Below, piece by piece: positions 16,306 to 24,937 of a DNA stretch of 64,000 bases. The notes beneath the pieces were generated by a model. That model was not told the origin of the DNA. It searched no databases and was given only the letters and a program-made list of their open reading frames with translations. The DNA lies in NCBI GenBank assembly GCA_047501485.1, contig JAZDRN010000001.1, positions 434,001-498,000 on the forward strand. The letters are read 5' to 3'. Each line of letters begins with the position of its first letter. Position 1 is the stretch's first letter. The stretch comes from Ancrocorticia sp047501485. Lineage in GTDB: Bacteria > Actinomycetota > Actinomycetes > Actinomycetales > Actinomycetaceae. A program made the position numbers and the translations under genes.

Positions 16306-16809
16306 ATGGAGCTGACAATTCCCGAAGCGGACGACATGCGTCACGTTGGCGAAGTGCTCGGCACTCTGCTGCGCGGCGGCGACCTGGTCATGTTGGACGG
16401 TCCCTTGGGAGCGGGAAAGACCACTCTCACCCAGGGCATCGCGGCGGGAATGAACGTGACGGGACGGGTCGCCTCCCCGACGTTCGTGATCGCCCAGGTG
16501 CACAAGTCGGCCGCTGAAGGGCCGGAACTCGTGCACGTGGACGCCTACCGCCTCGGTTCGCTGGACGAGCTCGATGCTCTGGATTTGGACGCCTCGCTGG
16601 AGGAATCGGCCACCGTCGTCGAGTGGGGCGAAGGCAAGGTCGAGGTCCTGACCCCGGACCGTCTCACCATCCGTATCGTCCGGCCCGAAGGCTCCGACGC
16701 CGGCGAACAGGTGGACGATCTGTCTGTGGATGCGCCTCGGACCCTGCACGTCGAGGCGTCGGGTCCGCGTGCTCAGGAGATCGTCGAGAGGTTGCAGGAG
16801 TTGCTGTGA
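16306..16809 (+). CDS. tsaE: tRNA t6A synthesis ATPase TsaE
   Basis: ATPase that energises turnover of the TsaB-TsaD complex in N6-threonylcarbamoyladenosine (t6A) formation at tRNA A37; 167 aa. Walker A GPLGAGKTT is at 32-40, SPTFVIA near 61-67 and the HVDAYRL motif near 81-87. A very strong AAAAGGAGG precedes the ATG. The stop overlaps the GTG of the following gene (GTGA), so the membrane protein downstream is translationally coupled to it. Confidence 0.94.
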   Translation: MELTIPEADDMRHVGEVLGTLLRGGDLVMLDGPLGAGKTTLTQGIAAGMNVTGRVASPTFVIAQVHKSAAEGPELVHVDAYRLGSLDELDALDLDASLEESATVVEWGEGKVEVLTPDRLTIRIVRPEGSDAGEQVDDLSVDAPRTLHVEASGPRAQEIVERLQELL

Positions 16810-17633
16810 AGCTCGCGCGCCGGGTGCTGGGCACCCTCTTTCTTGCCTTGTTGCTCGCCGTCGGGCTGGCTCCGGCGACCGAAGCGGCAGAACCGTCGGG
16901 GGGAGAGGACTCGAGCGAGTGGTTCCAGGCATCGGGCCTGAGCGTGGTGCGCTCTCATGCGGGAGAGGATCTCTCCCATCTGACCGCCGCCCAGCTGGAT
17001 GAACTGCAGGTGGGAACCCCCGTGCGGGCGTATACGTTCGACGGCGAGGCGGGGGAGCTCGAACCGTCGAACCTGTGGGTGGCGCCGGTTCTCCTGGAGG
17101 ACGAGCCTGTGGCCACTGTCGCTGCGGAGCTCGAGAGCGGCCAGTCGCAACGGGAGAAGGTCACGGCGGAGTCCCGCTTCGCCACCGCGCTCACCGAGCT
17201 CGAGCCCGATTCAGTCATTGCCGTGGAACCCGATTTCGGTGGAAAGGACTCGTTGGGAGGCTGGTTCCAGGTCAACGAGGACGGAACGGTCACCCCGCTC
17301 GACCCGGTGGCTCGTTCCGTGCTTGCCGGGGAGGTCACCATGAACTCCTTCCAGGAGATCAGAGCCGACCTGCTGCGCTCCGACGGGGATTCGGCCACCA
17401 CTGCGGACCCCACGCAGACCGATGGATCCGCAACCGGAGGGATCATCCGTATCGTGGCCATCGTGCTGATCGTCCTGTTCGTCGCGGTGGGCTTGCTCGT
17501 GTGGCTGCGGCACGACCACTCCGAGCCTCCGGAAGAGGACGAGCGAAAGAGTACCCCTCGCTCACGACCCATCCCTGACGATGTCAAGATCCTCGAGCGC
17601 CCGCGTTCGCGGCACGAAGAGGCTCGCGAATGA
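16806..17633 (+). CDS. Secreted/membrane-anchored protein of unknown function
   Basis: A 275-aa protein that starts at a GTG overlapping the tsaE stop. Residues 1-28 are a signal peptide (KLARR then an LFLALLLAVGLA core and a likely cut after ATEA-A). The extracytoplasmic part (about 29-212) is acidic, with GGWFQVNEDGTVTPL near 151-165. One transmembrane helix lies at 213-234 and a charged cytoplasmic tail ends the protein (HDHSEPPEEDERK...). No family was recognised. Its place between tsaE and tsaB is odd for an extracellular protein; the overlap implies joint expression, not a shared function. Confidence 0.8.
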   Translation: MKLARRVLGTLFLALLLAVGLAPATEAAEPSGGEDSSEWFQASGLSVVRSHAGEDLSHLTAAQLDELQVGTPVRAYTFDGEAGELEPSNLWVAPVLLEDEPVATVAAELESGQSQREKVTAESRFATALTELEPDSVIAVEPDFGGKDSLGGWFQVNEDGTVTPLDPVARSVLAGEVTMNSFQEIRADLLRSDGDSATTADPTQTDGSATGGIIRIVAIVLIVLFVAVGLLVWLRHDHSEPPEEDERKSTPRSRPIPDDVKILERPRSRHEEARE

Positions 17634-17760
17634 TCGGGTAGCCCGGAGCCACGTCGGGCAAGCCACGCGAGGCGAGCCACGCCGGGCAGTATGCGGAGCA
17701 TCCGGGACATATTTCATACGATTCACCCAACACCTCGAACGAGACAAGAAGAGAAGCACG

Positions 17761-18438
17761 ATGTATTTCCTGACAATTGACACCTCCGACCGTTCCGTTG
17801 TGGGGGTGGCCAGCGAGGAACTCGGCACGGTGACCGAGCTGTCTCGCGAGGTCTCCGAGGACTCGCGCCACCACGCGGAAACCCTGGCACCAATGGCCGC
17901 CACGGCCCTTTCCGCCGCGGGGATCGAGAAGCCCGATGCCGTCATAGCGGGAACCGGTCCGGCCGCCTTCACCGGTCTTCGTGCGGGGCTGATGACTGCC
18001 CGCGCCCTGGCGCGGGGCTGGGATGTGCCGCTGTACGGGGTCTCGTCCCTGGAGGTGCTGGCTTTGGGCGGCGCTCGCTTGGGGTTCAACGAGGTGCTCT
18101 CCGTCATCGATGCACGACGCAAGGAATTGTTCGTGCTGCGGGCGCGTCCTATGGCAGGCGACGACGTCGCCGTCATCTCCGGCCCGGAGATCGTCTCCCC
18201 GGCGGACCTGCCCGGACTTCTCGAACGCGCAGAGGCCGGTTTGGTTACCTCCAACCCGGGGCTGTACCCGGAGTTGGCCCAGGCGGAACTGGTGCAGTGC
18301 GCGCCGGCTCTTATGACATCCCTGGCTCTTTCTCACCTGACCCGGCGAGAAGCGGGGGAGACCATCGATCTCGGCACGGAGCCGCAATATCTGCGCCGCC
18401 CCGATATCCACGGCAGCGGGGCGCAGCCGAACGTCTGA
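17761..18438 (+). CDS. tsaB: tRNA t6A synthesis protein TsaB
   Basis: Inactive ASKHA partner of TsaD in t6A formation; 225 aa. The N-terminus MYFLTIDTSDRSVVGVA and the segment GTGPAAFTGLRAGLMTARALA (about 63-83) are family hallmarks. It follows the secreted protein by 127 nt, including three AGCCACG copies (17648-17690) and a possible new promoter. rimI is 12 nt downstream and tsaD next, so the t6A genes stay clustered. Confidence 0.94.
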   Translation: MYFLTIDTSDRSVVGVASEELGTVTELSREVSEDSRHHAETLAPMAATALSAAGIEKPDAVIAGTGPAAFTGLRAGLMTARALARGWDVPLYGVSSLEVLALGGARLGFNEVLSVIDARRKELFVLRARPMAGDDVAVISGPEIVSPADLPGLLERAEAGLVTSNPGLYPELAQAELVQCAPALMTSLALSHLTRREAGETIDLGTEPQYLRRPDIHGSGAQPNV

Positions 18439-18450
18439 TCGGTTGACGAC

Positions 18451-18957
18451 GTGGATGACCGCAAGACGCCTGCCGGCCTAGAGTTGTGCGTTCCGCGTCC
18501 CGGATGGGCGGGGAAAGTGGCCGACTTCGACCGCCTCGCCTTCGGCGCGGACGCCTGGCCGCTGGCGGTGTGGAGGCAGGAGTTGCGCAGCGGGATCGCG
18601 CATTACCGTGCACTGGTGCCATCTGAGCCGAGCCTGGCCGCCATACCGGACGTGATCGCCATCGGGGGAGTGTCCGAGGGAATCGAGGCGGAGATCCTCA
18701 CCATCGCCGTCGCCCCGAATCGCCGCGGGCAGGGCCTCGGCGGCTGGTTGCTGGACGAGCTTCTTGCGATAGCCGACCGGCAGGGCTCGGAATCGGTGTT
18801 CCTCGAGGTTCGTTCGCGCGACGAAGTGGCCCAGGCTCTGTATCTGGGCCGGGGTTTCGAGATCGTCGGTGGGCGGAAGAACTATTATCACGACGACGAC
18901 GCCGTCGTCATGCGCCGCGACCGGCCTGACCGTCGATCTGGTCGGGCAGCGCCGTGA
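18451..18957 (+). CDS. rimI: RimI-type N-alpha-acetyltransferase
   Basis: GNAT enzyme of 168 aa; RimI acetylates the N-terminal alanine of ribosomal protein S18 and sometimes other proteins. The acetyl-CoA site is the V-APNRRGQGLGGWLLDELL segment (about 88-107), and the RimI end motif EVRSRDEVAQALYLGRGFEIVGGRKNYY (about 117-144) is complete. The start is a GTG at 18451 with a poor ribosome binding site; coupling to tsaB is likely. tsaB-rimI-tsaD is a conserved order. Confidence 0.9.
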   Translation: MDDRKTPAGLELCVPRPGWAGKVADFDRLAFGADAWPLAVWRQELRSGIAHYRALVPSEPSLAAIPDVIAIGGVSEGIEAEILTIAVAPNRRGQGLGGWLLDELLAIADRQGSESVFLEVRSRDEVAQALYLGRGFEIVGGRKNYYHDDDAVVMRRDRPDRRSGRAAP

Positions 18958-19000
18958 CGAGCGTTGCCTTTTGCATATATGGCGGGGGCGCCGCTGGTAC

Positions 19001-19017
19001 TAGACTTGTCCTTCGTG
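19001..19017 (+). promoter_or_regulatory. Leaderless-type -10 of tsaD
   Basis: TAGACT at 19001-19006 is 8 nt before the GTG at 19015, and no Shine-Dalgarno sequence is present. The spacing supports both an internal promoter and the chosen start. Confidence 0.5.
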
Positions 19018-20055
19018 AGTATTACGATCCTTGGTATTGAGACCTCCTGCGATGAGACAGGTATCGCGGTGGTGCGCGATGGCGAGCTGCTCGCCGATGT
19101 GACGGCAACGTCGATGGACGAATACGCCCGCTACGGTGGCATCATCCCAGAGATCGCTTCGCGTGCCCACCTGCAGACCATGGTTCCCACGCTTGATGCC
19201 GCCCTGGACAAGGCAGGCGTGGCGCTCGCCGACGTCGATGCCATCGCGGTCACCGCGGGCCCGGGCCTGATCGGGTCCCTCACCGTGGGCGTCTCCGCCG
19301 CCAAGGCACTGGCGCTCGCGACGGGCAAGCCGCTCTACGGCGTCAATCACATCATCGGCCATCTGTGCGTGGACGAGTTGGTGGACGGTCCCTTCCCGAA
19401 GCGTTTCATCGGTCTGGTCGTCTCCGGTGGTCATTCGTCGATCCTACGGGTCGGCAACATCGCCACCGACGTGGAGGAGCTGGGAGGCACCCTCGACGAC
19501 GCAGCGGGAGAGGCCTTCGACAAGGTCGGTCGACTCCTCGGTTTGCCATATCCCGGCGGCCCGCACATCGACCGTCTGGCCAAGGAAGGCGACCGGGAGG
19601 CCATTCGTTTCCCGCGCGGTCTCACCGCAGGCAAGGACAAGGTTCGTCACCAGTACGATTTCTCGTTCTCCGGACTGAAGACCGCCGTGGCACGCTACGT
19701 CGAGGGGCTGGAATCGCGTGGCGAGGAGGTTCCCACCGCCGATGTGGCCGCGGGTTTCTCTGAGGCAATCAACGACGTGCTCACAGCCAAGGCTCTGGCC
19801 GCCTGTGAGACGTTCGGGTACGACACCCTGGTGATCGGCGGCGGTTTCTCCGCGAATTCGCGGTTGCGCGAGCTGGTCGCCGAGCGCGCTGCCGAGCGCG
19901 GCATCACCGTGCGTATCCCGCCGATACGCTACTGCACCGATAATGGCGCCATGGTCGCATCGCTCGGGTGGGAATTGGTTCGCAACGGGGTGAGGCCGTC
20001 CGGTCTCGATATCACCGTGGACACGGGAATGGATCTCGGCAAGATCGTCATGTGA
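19015..20055 (+). CDS. tsaD: tRNA N6-adenosine threonylcarbamoyltransferase TsaD
   Basis: Catalytic subunit that transfers the threonylcarbamoyl group to A37 of ANN-decoding tRNAs; 346 aa. From the GTG at 19015 the N-terminus is MSITILGIETSCDETGIAVV, the family start; an earlier ATG would add a non-homologous 17-residue tail. The metal histidines are H112 and H116 in GVNHIIGH; VSGGHSS and the late GGGFSANSRLRE motif are present. Only 2 nt separate its end from the convergent methyltransferase gene. Confidence 0.96.
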   Translation: MSITILGIETSCDETGIAVVRDGELLADVTATSMDEYARYGGIIPEIASRAHLQTMVPTLDAALDKAGVALADVDAIAVTAGPGLIGSLTVGVSAAKALALATGKPLYGVNHIIGHLCVDELVDGPFPKRFIGLVVSGGHSSILRVGNIATDVEELGGTLDDAAGEAFDKVGRLLGLPYPGGPHIDRLAKEGDREAIRFPRGLTAGKDKVRHQYDFSFSGLKTAVARYVEGLESRGEEVPTADVAAGFSEAINDVLTAKALAACETFGYDTLVIGGGFSANSRLRELVAERAAERGITVRIPPIRYCTDNGAMVASLGWELVRNGVRPSGLDITVDTGMDLGKIVM

Positions 20056-20057
20056 GC

Positions 20058-21338
20058 TCAGGCTCGCTCGGCCACAACCGCTCTATGCCGCCCCATGAGC
20101 GGCGTGAGGATGAGAACCGCGTCCCCGCCCTCCGCAGCTTTGCGCAGTCCCAGCTTGCGGCGTAGCTGTTCGGGGTCGACGTCCGTGCCTCGCTTCTTGA
20201 TCTCCAGACGCGAGATTCCCTTTCGTGATAGCGCTTTCCTGATGGCTTTGACCTCCAGGGGCAATACCTCCAGGACTCGGAAACGAGCGGCATAGGGTGC
20301 CGGTGGAGGCTCGGGTGTGGCGGCCTTTTCGGCCTGTGAGCCGAGGATCTGAGGATCCGGCGGCGACGGTGCGGGCGCCTGCGAGGACTGCGCATTGGTC
20401 AGGTAGGCGATGTTGTGGGAGACGGGTGCCAGCCCATACTCTGTGCACAGGCGCGCGATCGCCCCGCTGCGGATGATCGCCGGATCGGGTTCGTACAGGA
20501 ACTCCGCCAGTTCGGCCGCAGGTAGTGGCTCCACAGGAGCGTCAGCTGTGGCGGCTCCCGAATCGAAATCGTAGGCGCGGCCGTCGCGCAATATGAGGGC
20601 GCTCCGGCCCGGTGCGAAGGCGGCTTCGCCCATCCAGATGACGGCCTCCAGGAGATCGGAGCCCTGGCTGATCCACTGCACGTGGGAAGCGGATGGGCAC
20701 AGGCCGTGAGAGATGCCGGGCGCCACCTTGATCCCCGCCGCTGGGAAAGCGGCAGCGATCTCGTAGGCGGTGGAGAGTCTGGGAGACCACTGCTCGGGAT
20801 CCTTGAGGCGCCGGCCCGTTGCGTCGCGACGGGCCGGATCCAGCCAGAGGGCATCCGCGCCGAGCCTCTCGAGCTCGATGTCGAGCCCGTCGCCGGTGAT
20901 GACCTGCGCCTCCGGAAACGCCGTGAGGTTCGCCTGCGCGGCCGCAGCGGTCTCGGCATCCTCCTCTATGGCCGTCACTCGCAGCCCCAGGCCGGCCATC
21001 GCGAGAGAATCGGCGCCGATCCCGCATCCCAGGTCCACCACGTGGGTGGCCCCCGCCCGGCGCAGCCGGGCGGCATGATGCGCCCCGACATCGAGGCGTG
21101 TGGATTGTTCCAATCCCGCGGGTGTGAAGAACATGGACTGGGCGAAGATGCCGAATTTGCCGGCGGCCTTCATCCGCAGCCGTGACTGCGTGAGGGCCAG
21201 CGAGACGAGCTCTGGTGAGTATCCCTCCGCGCGCAGCCGATTCGTCAGGGAGAGAACCCGCTCGGAGTCGTAAGTGGGCAACGAGTCCAGGAGGGCGCGA
21301 CCCTCGGGACGCAATAGCGGGGTAATGCTGGGTACCAC
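20058..21338 (-). CDS. Class I SAM methyltransferase with THUMP-like C-terminal domain
   Basis: A 426-aa protein of the actinobacterial THUMP-like methyltransferase family; the target is unknown, probably RNA. The SAM motif I VVDLGCGIGADSLAMA is at about 99-114, the acidic loop AIEED follows, and LDPARRD (about 166-172) is the likely post-motif-II element. The C-terminal part (about 345-426) ends with ISRLEIKKRGTDVDPEQLRRKL, the THUMP-like signature. A Pro/Ala-rich linker precedes it. The GTG start has no Shine-Dalgarno. Confidence 0.8.
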   Translation of the reverse strand: MVPSITPLLRPEGRALLDSLPTYDSERVLSLTNRLRAEGYSPELVSLALTQSRLRMKAAGKFGIFAQSMFFTPAGLEQSTRLDVGAHHAARLRRAGATHVVDLGCGIGADSLAMAGLGLRVTAIEEDAETAAAAQANLTAFPEAQVITGDGLDIELERLGADALWLDPARRDATGRRLKDPEQWSPRLSTAYEIAAAFPAAGIKVAPGISHGLCPSASHVQWISQGSDLLEAVIWMGEAAFAPGRSALILRDGRAYDFDSGAATADAPVEPLPAAELAEFLYEPDPAIIRSGAIARLCTEYGLAPVSHNIAYLTNAQSSQAPAPSPPDPQILGSQAEKAATPEPPPAPYAARFRVLEVLPLEVKAIRKALSRKGISRLEIKKRGTDVDPEQLRRKLGLRKAAEGGDAVLILTPLMGRHRAVVAERA

Positions 21339-21400
21339 CGCTCAATCTTGGCACGAAGTCGCCGTCTACTGCCAGAATAGGATCCATTGGGAGGTTCCGC

Positions 21401-22666
21401 ATGGCAGATTTCGGTTCGCACAATGGCTACAACCTCGGGCGATCGAATCCCCTCGAGAACTCGGTGGACACGTCAGGGGCGCCTTCTGGCGTCATCCATG
21501 AACCCTCAGGCCTCTCGCTGGCGCGGACTCGCTCGATGGATCGTGGATACGTCCCCGTCCTCTGGTGGATCGCGCTGCTGGCGAGTCTCATCAGCGTTGG
21601 GTTCACCTACGGCGATGTGCTCTCGGTGACGAACCTCCTCGCATACGAGGACGCAAGCCCGTCGCTGATCCGTGGCATATCGGGCGCCGTGGGGATGACG
21701 GTTCTCTTGACGGTCTTCGCTTTCCTCATCCTGAAGAGACCCCGGATATGGACGCGGCTGCACGTCGTGGTAGGTGCCACCGCTCTTTGCTGGGGCGGCA
21801 GTGCGCTGCTGGGCGGCCTGCGCTTCTTTCAATGGATACTCCCGAACCAACTCGCCGCATCGATCTGGCAGAGCGGGAAGTGGTTGGGGCTCGCCGTCTT
21901 CCCACTGTTCTTCACCTTGGTCCTCGTGCTTCCGGTCGTGATTCTCCCGCGTTTGCTGCCGGCATACGTCCACAAGTCCTCTATGGTCCGTTTCGCAGCC
22001 ACCATGCTGAGCATCGGCATCTTTTTCCCATTCGAGACGGTGCTTCTCGGTTCGTCCATCGAGGAGGTCTTCTGGCTCGCTCCCTTCTGGCTCTTCATGA
22101 TCGGCGGAGTTCTGCTCTTCCCCACGCTGCTGGGTCTGACGCTGGCTCGTCCCGGGATGGCACCGCCGTCGATCGGCCGATCGTTCGCCGGTCTAGTGCT
22201 GGCGACGCTGACGTGGACGGCCATCTTCTCCGCCGGAGGCATGGCCCAAGGTCCCTACGGGCTCTGGATGGTCCTCGGGCCCATCGCCCTCGTGCTCTAC
22301 ATCGTATTCGCGCGAGGAAGGGACGAGCTCTTTCCGATCGAGATGGCCGAGTTGGAGCGCTTCGTCGTTCCCGGAGGGATCACCGCCGCTGAATACGACT
22401 TCTTGGTCGACGACGAACTGTACGGAGAGTTCATCGCCCGAGCGCGTTCTCAGGACGCGAAATCTGAGGCCGTGGAGTATCTGCTGGCTGCCCGAGGGCT
22501 CGCCAGCCTGCCGCGCGAGCTTTCCTCCGATGCGCCTGAAGTGCTGGAGCGAAGCCGGGAATACCTGGGAGGGAGACTGGTGAGAGCTCGCGGGCGGCTG
22601 CGAGAAAGGGGCGTCGCCCTGCTGACTGCGCGGCCCATCCATCGAAAACACTGGCACTCACCTTGA
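21401..22666 (+). CDS. Multi-pass membrane protein of unknown function
   Basis: A 421-aa protein that I do not recognise. After a soluble N-terminus of about 50 residues there are seven or eight hydrophobic segments between about 52 and 305, then a soluble C-terminal region of about 115 residues, helical and charged (ELERFVVPGGITAAEYDFLVDDEL..). A GGGAGG ribosome binding site precedes the ATG. Its last codons overlap the CIRCE operator of groES, so it is probably a monocistronic unit. Confidence 0.7.
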   Translation: MADFGSHNGYNLGRSNPLENSVDTSGAPSGVIHEPSGLSLARTRSMDRGYVPVLWWIALLASLISVGFTYGDVLSVTNLLAYEDASPSLIRGISGAVGMTVLLTVFAFLILKRPRIWTRLHVVVGATALCWGGSALLGGLRFFQWILPNQLAASIWQSGKWLGLAVFPLFFTLVLVLPVVILPRLLPAYVHKSSMVRFAATMLSIGIFFPFETVLLGSSIEEVFWLAPFWLFMIGGVLLFPTLLGLTLARPGMAPPSIGRSFAGLVLATLTWTAIFSAGGMAQGPYGLWMVLGPIALVLYIVFARGRDELFPIEMAELERFVVPGGITAAEYDFLVDDELYGEFIARARSQDAKSEAVEYLLAARGLASLPRELSSDAPEVLERSREYLGGRLVRARGRLRERGVALLTARPIHRKHWHSP

Positions 22667-22677
22667 CCGAGTGCTAA
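22651..22677 (+). promoter_or_regulatory. CIRCE operator (HrcA site)
   Basis: CTGGCACTC-N9-GAGTGCTAA (22651-22659 and 22669-22677) matches the CIRCE consensus TTAGCACTC-N9-GAGTGCTAA with two changes in the left arm. It overlaps the groES -35 box, so bound HrcA would block RNA polymerase. Confidence 0.9.
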
Positions 22678-22716
22678 GAGCGACATATCCTTCTAGAGGA
22701 CGTAGTTTCGACTACG
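22663..22716 (+). promoter_or_regulatory. groES promoter and 5' hairpin
   Basis: TTGACC (22663-22668), a 17-nt spacer and TATCCT (22686-22691) form the promoter. The -35 lies inside the CIRCE spacer. The first transcribed bases contain CGTAGT-TTCG-ACTACG (22701-22716), a stem with a UUCG tetraloop that could protect the 5' end of the roughly 125-nt leader. Confidence 0.75.
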
Positions 22717-22822
22717 GCTTGTGCCCGGTTCGGGCCCGGCCCCCGCGACGGCGGGTCCCGCGGCCAGGTACTACCAACCAAAGCTAACCAAAGCACGAGT
22801 TCAAGAAGAAGGGGGATCCGCA

Positions 22823-23119
22823 GTGTCGGTCTCCATCAAGCCGCTTGAGGATCGCATCGTGATCCAGCAGCTGGAAGCAGAAACCACGACGGCATCTGGC
22901 CTTGTCCTTCCGGACACCGCCAAGGAGAAGCCGCAAGAGGGCAAGGTTCTGGCAGTCGGCCCGGGCCGCATCGACGACAAGGGCAACCGCGTGCCGGTTG
23001 ACGTCGCCGTCGATGACGTTGTCATCTACTCCAAGTACGGTGGCACCGAAATCAAGTATGGTGCGGATGAGTACATCATCCTGTCCTCGCGTGACGTTCT
23101 CGCCGTCGTCGAGAAGTAG
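22823..23119 (+). CDS. groES: Co-chaperonin GroES
   Basis: 10-kDa co-chaperonin, heptameric lid of GroEL; 98 aa from the GTG at 22823 (MSVSIKPLEDRIVIQ). The mobile loop is ETTTASGLVLPDTAKEKPQ (about 19-37) and the family end YIILSSRDVLAVVE is intact. Longer starts would add a Pro/Ala-rich leader translation. A strong terminator follows at once, so groES is monocistronic and groEL must be elsewhere, unlike in mycobacteria where groEL1 follows. Confidence 0.97.
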   Translation: MSVSIKPLEDRIVIQQLEAETTTASGLVLPDTAKEKPQEGKVLAVGPGRIDDKGNRVPVDVAVDDVVIYSKYGGTEIKYGADEYIILSSRDVLAVVEK

Positions 23120-23143
23120 GTCTCGCCCAAGGGTTGAGATCTG

Positions 23144-23181
23144 AGCGGGCACCCACCACTATCGGTGGGTGCCCGCTTTTT
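23144..23181 (+). terminator. groES terminator
   Basis: AGCGGGCACCCACC (23144-23157) pairs perfectly with GGTGGGTGCCCGCT (23164-23177), loop ACTATC, followed by TTTTT: a textbook Rho-independent terminator. Confidence 0.95.
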
Positions 23182-23216
23182 CGCGCTCACGGGAAGGCAT
23201 CGGCCATCACGTTTCG

Positions 23217-23285
23217 CGAACTTGACCCTTGGACCCCGAACTTGACCCTTAGAACGTCAATCTCGCCTCCGAAGGGTCAATCTCG
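23217..23285. repeat. CGAACTTGACCCTT repeat cluster
   Basis: CGAACTTGACCCTT occurs twice (23217-23230, 23237-23250), then GTCAATCTCG twice (23256-23265, 23276-23285); AAGGGTCAA (23272-23280) is the inverse of TTGACCCTT. The second unit, GAACTTGACCCTTAG, has the same flanks as the GAACTTGAGGGTTAG of the repeat at 10467 with CCC in place of GGG. Confidence 0.6.
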
Positions 23286-23413
23286 GCGACGCATCGCGGG
23301 TCCGCGTATCGCGCCAGCGCCCGCAGCAACCTCGCAACGCGTTCGCGTGGGGCCCCGTTCACTGTGCGAGCTCTGTCATATGGTGCACAGTGCGCCACGA
23401 TGATCGGCGCGGT

Positions 23414-23428
23414 TACCATGGGAGGGTG
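23414..23428 (+). promoter_or_regulatory. Leaderless-type -10 of guaB
   Basis: TACCAT (23414-23419) lies 6 nt before the GTG at 23426. The GGGAGG between them is too close to the start to act as a Shine-Dalgarno, so leaderless initiation is likelier. Confidence 0.5.
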
Positions 23429-24937
23429 ACGACACCGCATAATGATCCCTTTGCAATGCTCGGATTGACCTATGATGATGTGCTGCTGCTGCCGCAACCC
23501 ACCGATGTCATTCCCTCCGAAGTCGATACCACAAGCAGGCTGACTCGAAAGATCAGCCTGAAAACTCCTCTCATCTCCGCCGCGATGGACACAGTGACCG
23601 AGTCCCGGATGGCGATCGCCATGGCCCGCCAGGGCGGAATCGGAATCATCCACCGCAATCTTTCGGCCGAGGACCAGGCCCAGCAGGTACGGGTCGTCAA
23701 ACGCTCCGAATCCGGCATGGTGCAGGATCCGGTGACCGTGGGCCCGGATGCCACTATCTCCCAGCTGGACGAACTATGCGGCAAGTACCGCGTCTCGGGC
23801 CTGCCCGTGGTGGATGAGGACGGAAAGCTCGTCGGAATAATCACGAATCGCGACCTGCGCTTTATTCCGGAGGACGAGTTCGCCTACCGCACGGTCCGCG
23901 AGACCATGACCCCCATGCCGCTGATCACAGCCCCGCGAGGGGTGAGCCGGGAAGAGGCCGCCCAGCTTCTGGCGAAGCACAAGGTGGAGAAGCTTCCGCT
24001 CATCGACGAGGAGGGGCGCCTCAGCGGGCTCATCACCGTCAAAGACTTCGTCAAGACGCAGCAGTACCCGAAGGCATCGAAGGATTCCAGGGGCAGGCTC
24101 ATCGTCGGAGCCGGAGTCGGCTACCTCTCCGATTCGTGGGAGCGCGCGCTGCTCCTGGCAGAGGCCGGAGTCGATGTCCTCGTCATCGACTCCGCGAACG
24201 GCGAAGCCAGACTGGCTCTCGATATGATCCGCCGTCTGCGCACAGATTCCACCTTCGATGACGTACAGATCATCGGGGGGAATGTCGCCACCCAGTCCGG
24301 TGCTCAGGCGCTCATCGACGCCGGAGTGGACGCCGTCAAGGTGGGTGTCGGCCCGGGCTCGATCTGCACCACCCGGGTGGTTGCGGGCGTGGGCGTCCCC
24401 CAGATCACGGCGATCTCCGAAAGTGCGAAGGCATGCGGTCCGGCGGGGGTTCCCCTCATCGCCGACGGCGGCCTGCAATACTCCGGCGACATCGGCAAAG
24501 CGCTGGTCGCGGGCGCGGACTCGGTGATGCTCGGTTCGCTTCTGGCGGGCTGCGAGGAGACGCCGGGCGATCTCGTATTCGTCAACGGCAAGCAGTACAA
24601 GCACTATCGGGGCATGGGCTCGCTGGGCGCGATGTCTTCGCGCGGCAAACGTTCCTATTCGAAGGATCGCTACTTCCAGAGTGACGTCTCCTCCGATGAC
24701 AAGATCATTCCGGAGGGTATCGAGGGCCAGGTGCCGTTCAGGGGAACGCTGGGATCCGTACTCTACGAACTGATCGGCGGCCTGCATCAGACGATGTTCT
24801 ACTCGGGTGCCCGCACCGTGAGTGAACTCAAGGAGCGTGGCCGTTTCGTTCGGATGACATCGGCGGGTCTGCGCGAATCGCATCCGCACGACGTGCAGAT
24901 GACCGTAGAGGCCCCGAACTACTCAGGACGCGTCTGA
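23426..24937 (+). CDS. guaB: IMP dehydrogenase
   Basis: NAD-dependent oxidation of IMP to XMP, the committed step of GMP synthesis. From the GTG at 23426 it is 503 aa (MTTPHNDPFAMLGLTYDDVLLLP). Two CBS domains (about 95-215) sit in the TIM barrel; the catalytic cysteine is C314 in GPGSICTTR, and the flap Arg/Tyr segment GMGSLGAMSSR is near 396. The stop codon lies inside the first copy of a 17-bp tandem repeat. guaB and guaB3 are close, as in other actinobacteria, but an oppositely oriented exonuclease gene sits between them. Confidence 0.97.
   Translation: MTTPHNDPFAMLGLTYDDVLLLPQPTDVIPSEVDTTSRLTRKISLKTPLISAAMDTVTESRMAIAMARQGGIGIIHRNLSAEDQAQQVRVVKRSESGMVQDPVTVGPDATISQLDELCGKYRVSGLPVVDEDGKLVGIITNRDLRFIPEDEFAYRTVRETMTPMPLITAPRGVSREEAAQLLAKHKVEKLPLIDEEGRLSGLITVKDFVKTQQYPKASKDSRGRLIVGAGVGYLSDSWERALLLAEAGVDVLVIDSANGEARLALDMIRRLRTDSTFDDVQIIGGNVATQSGAQALIDAGVDAVKVGVGPGSICTTRVVAGVGVPQITAISESAKACGPAGVPLIADGGLQYSGDIGKALVAGADSVMLGSLLAGCEETPGDLVFVNGKQYKHYRGMGSLGAMSSRGKRSYSKDRYFQSDVSSDDKIIPEGIEGQVPFRGTLGSVLYELIGGLHQTMFYSGARTVSELKERGRFVRMTSAGLRESHPHDVQMTVEAPNYSGRV

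Larger units (their letters stand above)
23120..23425. other. groES-guaB intergenic region
   Basis: No gene is seen. It holds the groES terminator, a cluster of short direct and inverted repeats (23217-23285) and the guaB -10 box. Confidence 0.6.

Noticed and set aside
23774..24889. A 371-codon antisense open frame opposite guaB
   Set aside because: Shadow of guaB; no independent evidence.
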